A stretch of DNA of 64,000 nt from Paramecium octaurelia (Eukaryota; Ciliophora; Oligohymenophorea; Peniculida; Parameciidae): contig CAJJDP010000013.1 of the NCBI GenBank assembly GCA_905182995.1, positions 1 to 64,000 of the forward strand. Reading direction: 5' to 3'. The notes under the pieces are model-generated. The model did no database searches and was not told where the DNA came from. It worked only from the letters and a program-made list of their open reading frames with translations. The translations under genes were made by a program, and so were the position numbers. This document shows, one piece after another, positions 10,679-24,525 of the stretch; positions within the stretch are counted from its first letter, which is position 1; each line of letters begins with the position of its first letter.

Positions 10679-13600
10679 AAAATGTGTCAACGGATCTATA
10701 ATAAGAAACATGCCTTACAATTAATTGGAATTTTTCTTCTTAAAAATTAATATTATAGTTATAAATAATTAATTATAAATTGATTAATAATTTGTATGAA
10801 TTTTCGATAAAGCCATTCCAACTAGTATTAAAGGTTTATTACCAAGCTTCCAACAAAGTTTTTTCCAAATCTTATACCTGAAATAATAAATAAAACAGGA
10901 AAGTAGACAAAAGCAGAAAAAATTGAAGAATTTGTTGAGATTTTTCAAGATTACTTTAAATACTTACTAGGTATAGAAAAAAATGAAGAAGAATTGCTGC
11001 ATTCTGAGAATAACATAGGGAATTTTGATGATTACTTAAGCTAATTTGATGAACCTGAAGTTGTTCTGAGGTAATTCTCAATTATATAAAGTTTACCAAA
11101 CCCAGATTACACATCCGAAGAATTTTAGCTATAATAAAAATAATATGAAATTGTTGATTAGATTGTACAAGCCTTAATTCTAGAGTAAAAATCTATTCAG
11201 GATAAATTATTTTTAAAAGCAATCGAAATGGCATTCATTTAATTGTCTGATCGTAAGTCCTATTCTTTATTTGAGCAAAGAACAAGAGGGTTGGAAACTA
11301 TTCCAAATGAGTAAAGAAACGCAATGAATTTATTAGGAACAAATTAACAAATATTTGATTAAAGTAACTAATTTTGTGGTTTTATTGAAAACAACAATAA
11401 TAATCACAATTCATAAGATTTTTGGCTTTGTTAAAGAGAAACTTAGATTTAAAAAGCCGTTAACTAATTTAGGCAAGATTTATTGGAATTAGCATCTTAA
11501 AATAAATGGAATGTTTAAATGATTGCTCAACAAATTTAAATCGATTTTCAAAAAATTCAATAATAATATTAGAAAGCATTTATTCAAGGAGAATATTTAA
11601 GATTGGTCCAATCTTAATGGAATAAAACTATGAATGAAACCTCTGACCTTTTAACATTAGTAAGGAATATTTTAATAGTGTAATTTTCCAGAAAAGGATT
11701 TATGGTCAGATCAATTATTTCTGAAGATGGATCAAAAATATATCTCTTACTATATATGCCTGAATAAATGTTAGAAATAGCTGCTGAAAATTGTTAGCTT
11801 TAGAAAAAATTGTGTTTTTGTTTCTCAGATTTATTTTCCCTCGAGCCAGTTGATAAATAATTAAGACCCCTACGATTAAATGGCAGATTATGGAAGCCAG
11901 ATGAATATAGTATTTCTTCATACTTATAATATTTAAGACCATTAATTATTGAGTAAATAATGCAAATAAATTTTAAGAGATTAGCTAGAGATGTGGGTTA
12001 AAGTAACATAAATAATGAATTATTTGAATATGGGAAAATTAACTTTTATGGAGATTAAGAAGGTCCAAGCGATGATGAATGGACAGCATATTACATTTAC
12101 CTTGTTCACCTTAATAAACAGATTTAAAGTTAAAGAAAAAAATATTTTATAGAAAGCGATATTGCTTTAATCTTGGATAAATAAAAGAGTGCAGAAGAAT
12201 TATTTGCTTTAAGAACTGGATAAAAGCCTAAAGGATATTTTGAATTTACAGAAGAAGAATAAGAGCAAATCTAGATAATTTTTGAAAAAATTAGAGAGCT
12301 ATAAGACCAATCAAATAAAATTTAATTATCCCAAAAACTTCCAATTCTAAAAAAAATTAAGTTGTTTAAACAATAATAATTAGCTTCTAATTATTACTTA
12401 ATTTTTTAGGAAGCTTTAAAAGTGGCAAACAGTACCGGATAAACATTAAAAACAATATGGGATAGGTATTATTAATAGCCTTTTGAACTTTATATTCCGT
12501 TCGCCCTTCGATAACATTCTTAATCTATTAAAAATATTGCTAAATCGTAATTAAAATGGTCCAGGTATTTATCAAAAGAAAATCATCAAATAACTTTATT
12601 TCCGACCAATGAAAGATTAAAGTTAGCATATTTTGTTCTTTCAACAACAATTCGATTAGATATATTTATCAGTATGAAATTGATAAACTCTGTTTTTAGT
12701 TTACACAATAATTATGAATTATACGGAATTAGTAATAATCATTTATAGGAAATCAATTCCGAATTCTATATGTATGAGCAATAACCTTTTGATTTATCTG
12801 GAAAATGGAATTTAAATTATTTATATCCTTGGTCTATGCCGATAAGCAAAGTTTGCATTTACTTTGGTGAAAAAATAGGATTATACTTTAAATTTTCTTC
12901 ATATTATATTAAATTTTCGACAATCACAGCAGCATTAGGAGTAATTTGTAATATGATTATGTATTCAACTAACATTTAGCATAATGATATATCCTTAGTG
13001 GCTTAATCTATATTTTCAATTTNAAAATGTGTCAACGGATCTATAATAAGAAACATGCCTTACAATTAATTGGAATTTTTCTTCTTAAAAATTAATATTA
13101 TAGTTATAAATAATTAATTATAAATTGATTAATAATTTGTATGAATTTTCGATAAAGCCATTCCAACTAGTATTAAAGGTTTATTACCAAGCTTCCAACA
13201 AAGTTTTTTCCAAATCTTATACCTGAAATAATAAATAAAACAGGAAAGTAGACAAAAGCAGAAAAAATTGAAGAATTTGTTGAGATTTTTCAAGATTACT
13301 TTAAATACTTACTAGGTATAGAAAAAAATGAAGAAGAATTGCTGCATTCTGAGAATAACATAGGGAATTTTGATGATTACTTAAGCTAATTTGATGAACC
13401 TGAAGTTGTTCTGAGGTAATTCTCAATTATATAAAGTTTACCAAACCCAGATTACACATCCGAAGAATTTTAGCTATAATAAAAATAATATGAAATTGTT
13501 GATTAGATTGTACAAGCCTTAATTCTAGAGTAAAAATCTATTCAGGATAAATTATTTTTAAAAGCAATCGAAATGGCATTCATTTAATTGTCTGATCGTA

Positions 13601-15367
13601 AGTCCTATTCTTTATTTGAGCAAAGAACAAGAGGGTTGGAAACTATTCCAAATGAGTAAAGAAACGCAATGAATTTATTAGGAACAAATTAACAAATATT
13701 TGATTAAAGTAACTAATTTTGTGGTTTTATTGAAAACAACAATAATAATCACAATTCATAAGATTTTTGGCTTTGTTAAAGAGAAACTTAGATTTAAAAA
13801 GCCGTTAACTAATTTAGGCAAGATTTATTGGAATTAGCATCTTAAAATAAATGGAATGTTTAAATGATTGCTCAACAAATTTAAATCGATTTTCAAAAAA
13901 TTCAATAATAATATTAGAAAGCATTTATTCAAGGAGAATATTTAAGATTGGTCCAATCTTAATGGAATAAAACTATGAATGAAACCTCTGACCTTTTAAC
14001 ATTAGTAAGGAATATTTTAATAGTGTAATTTTCCAGAAAAGGATTTATGGTCAGATCAATTATTTCTGAAGATGGATCAAAAATATATCTCTTACTATAT
14101 ATGCCTGAATAAATGTTAGAAATAGCTGCTGAAAATTGTTAGCTTTAGAAAAAATTGTGTTTTTGTTTCTCAGATTTATTTTCCCTCGAGCCAGTTGATA
14201 AATAATTAAGACCCCTACGATTAAATGGCAGATTATGGAAGCCAGATGAATATAGTATTTCTTCATACTTATAATATTTAAGACCATTAATTATTGAGTA
14301 AATAATGCAAATAAATTTTAAGAGATTAGCTAGAGATGTGGGTTAAAGTAACATAAATAATGAATTATTTGAATATGGGAAAATTAACTTTTATGGAGAT
14401 TAAGAAGGTCCAAGCGATGATGAATGGACAGCATATTACATTTACCTTGTTCACCTTAATAAACAGATTTAAAGTTAAAGAAAAAAATATTTTATAGAAA
14501 GCGATATTGCTTTAATCTTGGATAAATAAAAGAGTGCAGAAGAATTATTTGCTTTAAGAACTGGATAAAAGCCTAAAGGATATTTTGAATTTACAGAAGA
14601 AGAATAAGAGCAAATCTAGATAATTTTTGAAAAAATTAGAGAGCTATAAGACCAATCAAATAAAATTTAATTATCCCAAAAACTTCCAATTCTAAAAAAA
14701 ATTAAGTTGTTTAAACAATAATAATTAGCTTCTAATTATTACTTAATTTTTTAGGAAGCTTTAAAAGTGGCAAACAGTACCGGATAAACATTAAAAACAA
14801 TATGGGATAGGTATTATTAATAGCCTTTTGAACTTTATATTCCGTTCGCCCTTCGATAACATTCTTAATCTATTAAAAATATTGCTAAATCGTAATTAAA
14901 ATGGTCCAGGTATTTATCAAAAGAAAATCATCAAATAACTTTATTTCCGACCAATGAAAGATTAAAGTTAGCATATTTTGTTCTTTCAACAACAATTCGA
15001 TTAGATATATTTATCAGTATGAAATTGATAAACTCTGTTTTTAGTTTACACAATAATTATGAATTATACGGAATTAGTAATAATCATTTATAGGAAATCA
15101 ATTCCGAATTCTATATGTATGAGCAATAACCTTTTGATTTATCTGGAAAATGGAATTTAAATTATTTATATCCTTGGTCTATGCCGATAAGCAAAGTTTG
15201 CATTTACTTTGGTGAAAAAATAGGATTATACTTTAAATTTTCTTCATATTATATTAAATTTTCGACAATCACAGCAGCATTAGGAGTAATTTGTAATATG
15301 ATTATGTATTCAACTAACATTTAGCATAATGATATATCCTTAGTGGCTTAATCTATATTTTCAATTT
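10679..15367 (+). repeat. Contig overlap 1: 2344 bases repeated across N at 13023
   Basis: 10679-13022 recurs as 13024-15367 (offset 2345). The first copy ends exactly at the N and the second begins exactly after it, which is the mark of two unmerged overlapping contigs. Confidence 0.95.
10796..13022 (+). CDS. Giant anoctamin-like gene, 5' part, first copy (cut at contig end)
   Basis: Start ATG 10796 is preceded in frame by TGA five codons upstream. The frame is open to the N at 13023. The sequence is the same as 13141-15367, so this is the N-terminal ~742 codons of the gene described at 13141-16235, present twice because two contigs overlap. It covers the Gln/Asn-rich cytosolic N-terminal region and the first part of the anoctamin core. 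Confidence 0.75.
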
Positions 15368-16235
15368 TAATTATCAATTTAAATTGCTTTATAACAGACT
15401 ATTGGAATTAAACACAATTTGCTTTTAACATTTAAAATGGTTAAAATAATAATTACAAGTATAACTTAATTAGAAGTTCTTTTAAAGGGGAATAAATTAG
15501 ATCCATTTCAACAGATCAATTAAATTTTACAGGGATAATTCACTTTCAGTTTTTTTGGAGAATTAGTATTTCGATTTTTGTTCTTATTTTGATATTTGGA
15601 TCTGATGTTTGTATAACTATCGGACTTTACTTCTTTAATTTGTACCTTGAAAATATCTTTGTGAGTGCAAATATTTAATTTAGATATTTTGAAATAATAG
15701 TAACAGCAATTTTGAATTATGTGATTCAAATAATTGTAGAATATTATTATGAATCTATTGCAATAATTTTGACAGATTTTGAGAATTTTTAGACTGTTGA
15801 ACATTATGAAAACAGTTATTGTCTAAAAAAATATGCTCTTATATGTTTTTCGTAATTATTTCCATTGCTAATGTTGTGTTTTTTAAATGGAGAACTGAAT
15901 CTTAAATGCTCTCAAAATAGTTGTATTGGATAAGCAGAATATTTTTTTGGTACCACTGTATTTTTAATTCTATTACACTAAACTATAAAGTTGTTATTAA
16001 CAATGATTAATGTAAAAAGGAGAATTAAATAGATAAAAGAAAAGAGTTATTCAAGCAAAAACTTTCTGTCATTTATTGAAAATTAAGAATCTAAAACTCC
16101 TTTTTAGCAGACTCAAGAAAAATATGGTATTATTGATGAATATATGAAATTTTTTTTATTATCAACCTTGATCAATATGTTTGGTGGATTATTTCCATTA
16201 AGTTTTACTTTATTTTGGATATGGATGATCATATA
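13141..16235 (+). CDS. Giant anoctamin (TMEM16)-like protein, N-terminal half
   Basis: TMEM16 proteins are Ca2+-activated chloride channels or lipid scramblases with ten membrane helices. Here residues 1 to ~560 are a soluble region. Residues ~590-620 (FELYIPFALRQ) fit the segment before TM1. YFGEKIGLYFKF at residue ~688 matches the anoctamin YFGEK signature that leads into TM1. Further hallmarks are a hydrophobic series from ~700, the loop LTDFENFQTVEHYENSY, LNGELNLKC and then EYMKFFLLSTLINMF. The frame is uninterrupted up to the N at 16236. The true continuation is at 18087, because 16237-18086 repeats 14386-16235. Counting 13141-16235 plus 18087-19575 gives exactly 1528 codons without an intron. 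Confidence 0.8.
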
Positions 16236-18086
16236 NAACTTTTATGGAGATTAAGAAGGTCCAAGCGATGATGAATGGACAGCATATTACATTTACCTTG
16301 TTCACCTTAATAAACAGATTTAAAGTTAAAGAAAAAAATATTTTATAGAAAGCGATATTGCTTTAATCTTGGATAAATAAAAGAGTGCAGAAGAATTATT
16401 TGCTTTAAGAACTGGATAAAAGCCTAAAGGATATTTTGAATTTACAGAAGAAGAATAAGAGCAAATCTAGATAATTTTTGAAAAAATTAGAGAGCTATAA
16501 GACCAATCAAATAAAATTTAATTATCCCAAAAACTTCCAATTCTAAAAAAAATTAAGTTGTTTAAACAATAATAATTAGCTTCTAATTATTACTTAATTT
16601 TTTAGGAAGCTTTAAAAGTGGCAAACAGTACCGGATAAACATTAAAAACAATATGGGATAGGTATTATTAATAGCCTTTTGAACTTTATATTCCGTTCGC
16701 CCTTCGATAACATTCTTAATCTATTAAAAATATTGCTAAATCGTAATTAAAATGGTCCAGGTATTTATCAAAAGAAAATCATCAAATAACTTTATTTCCG
16801 ACCAATGAAAGATTAAAGTTAGCATATTTTGTTCTTTCAACAACAATTCGATTAGATATATTTATCAGTATGAAATTGATAAACTCTGTTTTTAGTTTAC
16901 ACAATAATTATGAATTATACGGAATTAGTAATAATCATTTATAGGAAATCAATTCCGAATTCTATATGTATGAGCAATAACCTTTTGATTTATCTGGAAA
17001 ATGGAATTTAAATTATTTATATCCTTGGTCTATGCCGATAAGCAAAGTTTGCATTTACTTTGGTGAAAAAATAGGATTATACTTTAAATTTTCTTCATAT
17101 TATATTAAATTTTCGACAATCACAGCAGCATTAGGAGTAATTTGTAATATGATTATGTATTCAACTAACATTTAGCATAATGATATATCCTTAGTGGCTT
17201 AATCTATATTTTCAATTTTAATTATCAATTTAAATTGCTTTATAACAGACTATTGGAATTAAACACAATTTGCTTTTAACATTTAAAATGGTTAAAATAA
17301 TAATTACAAGTATAACTTAATTAGAAGTTCTTTTAAAGGGGAATAAATTAGATCCATTTCAACAGATCAATTAAATTTTACAGGGATAATTCACTTTCAG
17401 TTTTTTTGGAGAATTAGTATTTCGATTTTTGTTCTTATTTTGATATTTGGATCTGATGTTTGTATAACTATCGGACTTTACTTCTTTAATTTGTACCTTG
17501 AAAATATCTTTGTGAGTGCAAATATTTAATTTAGATATTTTGAAATAATAGTAACAGCAATTTTGAATTATGTGATTCAAATAATTGTAGAATATTATTA
17601 TGAATCTATTGCAATAATTTTGACAGATTTTGAGAATTTTTAGACTGTTGAACATTATGAAAACAGTTATTGTCTAAAAAAATATGCTCTTATATGTTTT
17701 TCGTAATTATTTCCATTGCTAATGTTGTGTTTTTTAAATGGAGAACTGAATCTTAAATGCTCTCAAAATAGTTGTATTGGATAAGCAGAATATTTTTTTG
17801 GTACCACTGTATTTTTAATTCTATTACACTAAACTATAAAGTTGTTATTAACAATGATTAATGTAAAAAGGAGAATTAAATAGATAAAAGAAAAGAGTTA
17901 TTCAAGCAAAAACTTTCTGTCATTTATTGAAAATTAAGAATCTAAAACTCCTTTTTAGCAGACTCAAGAAAAATATGGTATTATTGATGAATATATGAAA
18001 TTTTTTTTATTATCAACCTTGATCAATATGTTTGGTGGATTATTTCCATTAAGTTTTACTTTATTTTGGATATGGATGATCATATA
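14386..18086 (+). repeat. Contig overlap 2: 1850 bases repeated across N at 16236
   Basis: 14386-16235 recurs as 16237-18086 (offset 1851), again abutting a single N on both sides. Confidence 0.95.
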
Positions 18087-20998
18087 GTTTTAAATTGTAA
18101 AATTTAAACTTTTATATTCAATATAAAGGCCTTGGCCAAAAGGAGATAGTTCCTTAGGAATTTGGTTTGAAATACATTAATTTATTAATTTTATTAGTTT
18201 ACTAAGTAATTCTAGTTTAATATGTGTTTATTATTACAAATATCTCTAGGATGATGTTATTTAGCTATTTGTTACTTTATTATTTTATAATTTCTTTATC
18301 AAATATATTACTAACACAACATTTTTAAGTCCTCCATTAATACTTGAATATATAGTAAAGAGAGGCTAATACATTTATTAGAATAATATTAAAATCCTTA
18401 CAAATAGAAATAGTCGAAGAGAATAAGAGAATAAAGTACATTTATAAAGATGCCCGTTATATAAAGTATTTGGATCGAATGGCATGCAAAGAGCAGATTA
18501 TTTTGAAACAATTAGTTCCGATGATGAAATTTTAGATCATTAGAGAAAGAAAATTTAGTTGATTTCTTAAAGATTAGTTGAACAGGAAACAAATTATCTC
18601 ATCTCAAAGGCAGAAATAATTTAAAATGAAGATCATGTTAAACAAACTTAAAGCCCAATTAACTCAAATTCTTCAAAAATCTCAAACTCTAGCCCTTTAA
18701 ATACTGTCTCTAGTCCTATATTTACAGTATCAAGTTCAAGGTAAAACAACAGAATGAAAAGTATTATTGATCCTTTTGAGAGTACAGCCTAGATATAAAA
18801 TTCAGCAAAGGAAATTTAAAAATTAGGGAAAGGTAAGTTTTAGTTTATGATTAACGAAATAATCAAAAAATTGTAATAAGTAGATAAATTAGACTATTAG
18901 TTTTTTTATAACTATTATAAAAAGCGTTCAATGAACTGGGCATTTTAAATATAATCTTGTCAATCAGGACCTAAATAGTTAATCAGGGACAGAACAATTA
19001 TATGGAGATTTTTTTTCCGACTTCAATTATTATCCTCTTATAACATGCTATGGAATGATTATAGATTGGTTTAAAGTTAATCTTATATTAGAAGAAAATA
19101 AAAAGCATTACATAATCTGGATTATAAGAGATTTCAAATATTAAAGTAAAGTTTTGAGAATCAAAATAAATACTTTAAAGCCCAAGCAGCTTTAAAATTT
19201 AGTAAATAGTTTAGATAATTTGGGAATTAACTTAATTTGGAAGAAAGAAAAGAATATAATGAGCTAGTTCTAAAATATAATAAATTTATTGAAAAAAAAT
19301 CATGGCTAAATTGTAGAAAAGTAACCATATTCAGATACAAGGGTTTATTTTTTAGGGGATTTCGGAAACAAAGTATAAGAAAATAGGCCATATAATTTGT
19401 TTTAGAATACTATGAAGCAACTAAAAAGTTGGAGGAAGCTCAAAATGGGTCAGATATACATAAAAAATTTAACAATTTAGTCTAATATACGCAATTAAAT
19501 TAATATACATTAGAATTGTTTATAGAATTATTTAATAAATTAGAATATGAGTATAAAAATTTGATATTTATATAGGTAAAAAACTAGTTATATATTTCCT
19601 TCAGTTAACGGGAGAATTTAATAAAAAAATTATTATCTAAATTCTTTAAAATCAGAAGTGTTTAAAAATATCATCGATAAATCTAAAGACACATATATAT
19701 TTGAGTAATATTCTACCAAACTAGAAGAGTTTGTTTTATAATATTGCTTAGATGAAATGAATTAAATTCCTAAGCTAACAATGAAAAAGCATCTTCACGA
19801 TATTCTCTGGATTGTTGAAGTTGAGGATTAAGAATATTTAATGTAATTTTTCCAAATAAAGCATGGATAATAATTGTAGTTTTTAAAGCATTATAACACT
19901 GGATTAGGAGTCTTTGTTAGCGAAAGCAAGAATTACATCAGATTACTCAATATCATCGATTAAATTGATGATTTTTTAATAAAAGCTTATTGTGTATCCT
20001 TATACCCTTGTTTAGATTGTAAAACTCTATATTAAGTAATAAAATTTAGAAAAAAGCATTCCCTTCATTACACAATAGATTAACTAATGTAATTTTTGTA
20101 TGCAAATTTAATTATACTATCAAAGGGTATTGTAAACAGCCTTTCAATTTACACTTATGCTTTAAATAATAATGAATATATGATTTTAAATTCTATTGAA
20201 CAAGAGGACAATCCGGTATTCTAGTTAGTCCAAGTTGTTTTGGAGATGATATCGCTTGACCCTATTGAAAATTTGGGGGAGGCTCTTTAAAGCATTGAAC
20301 ACCCTTTATTGTCCTTTTTGATGGATATATTATACAATGATTTAACACCAAGTTAGGCCTTAGAAACAATGCAAAAATAGGATCCATTCTCAGATATTAA
20401 CTTTTAATTTAATCTCAATTTAAAAGATTTATCGTATTAATTCTATATCGAGAATATGAAGCACCAAATCAATTTTCACCTTAGAATGAAATAATTTTAA
20501 TAATCAATCCAATTGATTCAGAAAGCAGAAGATTATTTGGCAACGTAACATAATGTACAAACTATTAATTTTATGGAAAAATTCTTAGATTACATCTCTC
20601 GAGAGATACAAACATACATTCTAAAACCCAGTGAAATTAAGAAGATTTTGGATACATTATTAATATTTTATTTTAAAATATCTGCTCTTTTTGGTTTGAA
20701 GCAATAGATAGAACCTGAGAACACGTAAATTATCGCTGCGATAAAAAAATGTTGTAGCCAGCTAAAAATTATTCTCAAATAATTAAGCTTTAATATAAAA
20801 TTAGAAAATCTATCTGAGGTAGAACATCGCACAATTTTGAAATAAAAGTTAAAATAAACATAAGATAATTAGTCGTCTGTAAGCTCATTCGAAAGATTAA
20901 ATTTAATTAGTACATTAAGGAAAAATTCAAAAAATATATTAATCCTTATTTAATTTCACACTCAGATATAAAGATACAAAAACCAATTTACTTTAGTT
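16237..20998 (+). CDS. Giant anoctamin-like gene, middle part (overlap copy plus unique sequence)
   Basis: 16237-18086 repeats 14386-16235 in frame. New sequence from 18087 gives the last anoctamin helices: RPWPKGDSSLGIWFEIH matches the RP...GIW motif before TM9, followed by two hydrophobic segments ending near FFIKYI. No TGA follows. The frame runs on through a Ser-rich linker and a basic helical region (WRFFFRLQLLSSYNMLWN, NCRKVTIFRYKGLFFRGFR) to a 29-base intron at 19576-19604. After it the frame only continues if one A is missing from the A7 run at 19623-19629. A long helical region follows (KHLHDILWIVEVEDQEYLM). If the break is real, the first ORF ends at TGA 19702-19704 and a second gene could start at ATG 19757. 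Confidence 0.65.
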
Positions 20999-23043
20999 NT
21001 CTTGTCAATCAGGACCTAAATAGTTAATCAGGGACAGAACAATTATATGGAGATTTTTTTTCCGACTTCAATTATTATCCTCTTATAACATGCTATGGAA
21101 TGATTATAGATTGGTTTAAAGTTAATCTTATATTAGAAGAAAATAAAAAGCATTACATAATCTGGATTATAAGAGATTTCAAATATTAAAGTAAAGTTTT
21201 GAGAATCAAAATAAATACTTTAAAGCCCAAGCAGCTTTAAAATTTAGTAAATAGTTTAGATAATTTGGGAATTAACTTAATTTGGAAGAAAGAAAAGAAT
21301 ATAATGAGCTAGTTCTAAAATATAATAAATTTATTGAAAAAAAATCATGGCTAAATTGTAGAAAAGTAACCATATTCAGATACAAGGGTTTATTTTTTAG
21401 GGGATTTCGGAAACAAAGTATAAGAAAATAGGCCATATAATTTGTTTTAGAATACTATGAAGCAACTAAAAAGTTGGAGGAAGCTCAAAATGGGTCAGAT
21501 ATACATAAAAAATTTAACAATTTAGTCTAATATACGCAATTAAATTAATATACATTAGAATTGTTTATAGAATTATTTAATAAATTAGAATATGAGTATA
21601 AAAATTTGATATTTATATAGGTAAAAAACTAGTTATATATTTCCTTCAGTTAACGGGAGAATTTAATAAAAAAATTATTATCTAAATTCTTTAAAATCAG
21701 AAGTGTTTAAAAATATCATCGATAAATCTAAAGACACATATATATTTGAGTAATATTCTACCAAACTAGAAGAGTTTGTTTTATAATATTGCTTAGATGA
21801 AATGAATTAAATTCCTAAGCTAACAATGAAAAAGCATCTTCACGATATTCTCTGGATTGTTGAAGTTGAGGATTAAGAATATTTAATGTAATTTTTCCAA
21901 ATAAAGCATGGATAATAATTGTAGTTTTTAAAGCATTATAACACTGGATTAGGAGTCTTTGTTAGCGAAAGCAAGAATTACATCAGATTACTCAATATCA
22001 TCGATTAAATTGATGATTTTTTAATAAAAGCTTATTGTGTATCCTTATACCCTTGTTTAGATTGTAAAACTCTATATTAAGTAATAAAATTTAGAAAAAA
22101 GCATTCCCTTCATTACACAATAGATTAACTAATGTAATTTTTGTATGCAAATTTAATTATACTATCAAAGGGTATTGTAAACAGCCTTTCAATTTACACT
22201 TATGCTTTAAATAATAATGAATATATGATTTTAAATTCTATTGAACAAGAGGACAATCCGGTATTCTAGTTAGTCCAAGTTGTTTTGGAGATGATATCGC
22301 TTGACCCTATTGAAAATTTGGGGGAGGCTCTTTAAAGCATTGAACACCCTTTATTGTCCTTTTTGATGGATATATTATACAATGATTTAACACCAAGTTA
22401 GGCCTTAGAAACAATGCAAAAATAGGATCCATTCTCAGATATTAACTTTTAATTTAATCTCAATTTAAAAGATTTATCGTATTAATTCTATATCGAGAAT
22501 ATGAAGCACCAAATCAATTTTCACCTTAGAATGAAATAATTTTAATAATCAATCCAATTGATTCAGAAAGCAGAAGATTATTTGGCAACGTAACATAATG
22601 TACAAACTATTAATTTTATGGAAAAATTCTTAGATTACATCTCTCGAGAGATACAAACATACATTCTAAAACCCAGTGAAATTAAGAAGATTTTGGATAC
22701 ATTATTAATATTTTATTTTAAAATATCTGCTCTTTTTGGTTTGAAGCAATAGATAGAACCTGAGAACACGTAAATTATCGCTGCGATAAAAAAATGTTGT
22801 AGCCAGCTAAAAATTATTCTCAAATAATTAAGCTTTAATATAAAATTAGAAAATCTATCTGAGGTAGAACATCGCACAATTTTGAAATAAAAGTTAAAAT
22901 AAACATAAGATAATTAGTCGTCTGTAAGCTCATTCGAAAGATTAAATTTAATTAGTACATTAAGGAAAAATTCAAAAAATATATTAATCCTTATTTAATT
23001 TCACACTCAGATATAAAGATACAAAAACCAATTTACTTTAGTT
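18955..23043 (+). repeat. Contig overlap 3: 2044 bases repeated across N at 20999
   Basis: 18955-20998 recurs as 21000-23043 (offset 2045). The second copy is an entire contig contained in its neighbour. Confidence 0.95.
21000..23043 (+). CDS. Redundant copy of the giant gene (contained contig)
   Basis: This whole segment repeats 18955-20998 and is bounded by N at 20999 and 23044. It starts at a codon boundary of the same frame and has the same intron (21621-21649) and the same A7 run. It carries no information beyond the previous entry and should not be counted as a separate gene. Confidence 0.75.
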
Positions 23044-24525
23044 NGTTTATAGAATTATTTAATAAATTAGAATATGAGTATAAAAATTTGATATTTATAT
23101 AGGTAAAAAACTAGTTATATATTTCCTTCAGTTAACGGGAGAATTTAATAAAAAAATTATTATCTAAATTCTTTAAAATCAGAAGTGTTTAAAAATATCA
23201 TCGATAAATCTAAAGACACATATATATTTGAGTAATATTCTACCAAACTAGAAGAGTTTGTTTTATAATATTGCTTAGATGAAATGAATTAAATTCCTAA
23301 GCTAACAATGAAAAAGCATCTTCACGATATTCTCTGGATTGTTGAAGTTGAGGATTAAGAATATTTAATGTAATTTTTCCAAATAAAGCATGGATAATAA
23401 TTGTAGTTTTTAAAGCATTATAACACTGGATTAGGAGTCTTTGTTAGCGAAAGCAAGAATTACATCAGATTACTCAATATCATCGATTAAATTGATGATT
23501 TTTTAATAAAAGCTTATTGTGTATCCTTATACCCTTGTTTAGATTGTAAAACTCTATATTAAGTAATAAAATTTAGAAAAAAGCATTCCCTTCATTACAC
23601 AATAGATTAACTAATGTAATTTTTGTATGCAAATTTAATTATACTATCAAAGGGTATTGTAAACAGCCTTTCAATTTACACTTATGCTTTAAATAATAAT
23701 GAATATATGATTTTAAATTCTATTGAACAAGAGGACAATCCGGTATTCTAGTTAGTCCAAGTTGTTTTGGAGATGATATCGCTTGACCCTATTGAAAATT
23801 TGGGGGAGGCTCTTTAAAGCATTGAACACCCTTTATTGTCCTTTTTGATGGATATATTATACAATGATTTAACACCAAGTTAGGCCTTAGAAACAATGCA
23901 AAAATAGGATCCATTCTCAGATATTAACTTTTAATTTAATCTCAATTTAAAAGATTTATCGTATTAATTCTATATCGAGAATATGAAGCACCAAATCAAT
24001 TTTCACCTTAGAATGAAATAATTTTAATAATCAATCCAATTGATTCAGAAAGCAGAAGATTATTTGGCAACGTAACATAATGTACAAACTATTAATTTTA
24101 TGGAAAAATTCTTAGATTACATCTCTCGAGAGATACAAACATACATTCTAAAACCCAGTGAAATTAAGAAGATTTTGGATACATTATTAATATTTTATTT
24201 TAAAATATCTGCTCTTTTTGGTTTGAAGCAATAGATAGAACCTGAGAACACGTAAATTATCGCTGCGATAAAAAAATGTTGTAGCCAGCTAAAAATTATT
24301 CTCAAATAATTAAGCTTTAATATAAAATTAGAAAATCTATCTGAGGTAGAACATCGCACAATTTTGAAATAAAAGTTAAAATAAACATAAGATAATTAGT
24401 CGTCTGTAAGCTCATTCGAAAGATTAAATTTAATTAGTACATTAAGGAAAAATTCAAAAAATATATTAATCCTTATTTAATTTCACACTCAGATATAAAG
24501 ATACAAAAACCAATTTACTTTAGTT
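21563..24525 (+). repeat. Contig overlap 4: 1481 bases repeated across N at 23044
   Basis: 21563-23043 recurs as 23045-24525 (offset 1482). The same sequence therefore occurs three times in the window, with 19518-20998. Confidence 0.95.
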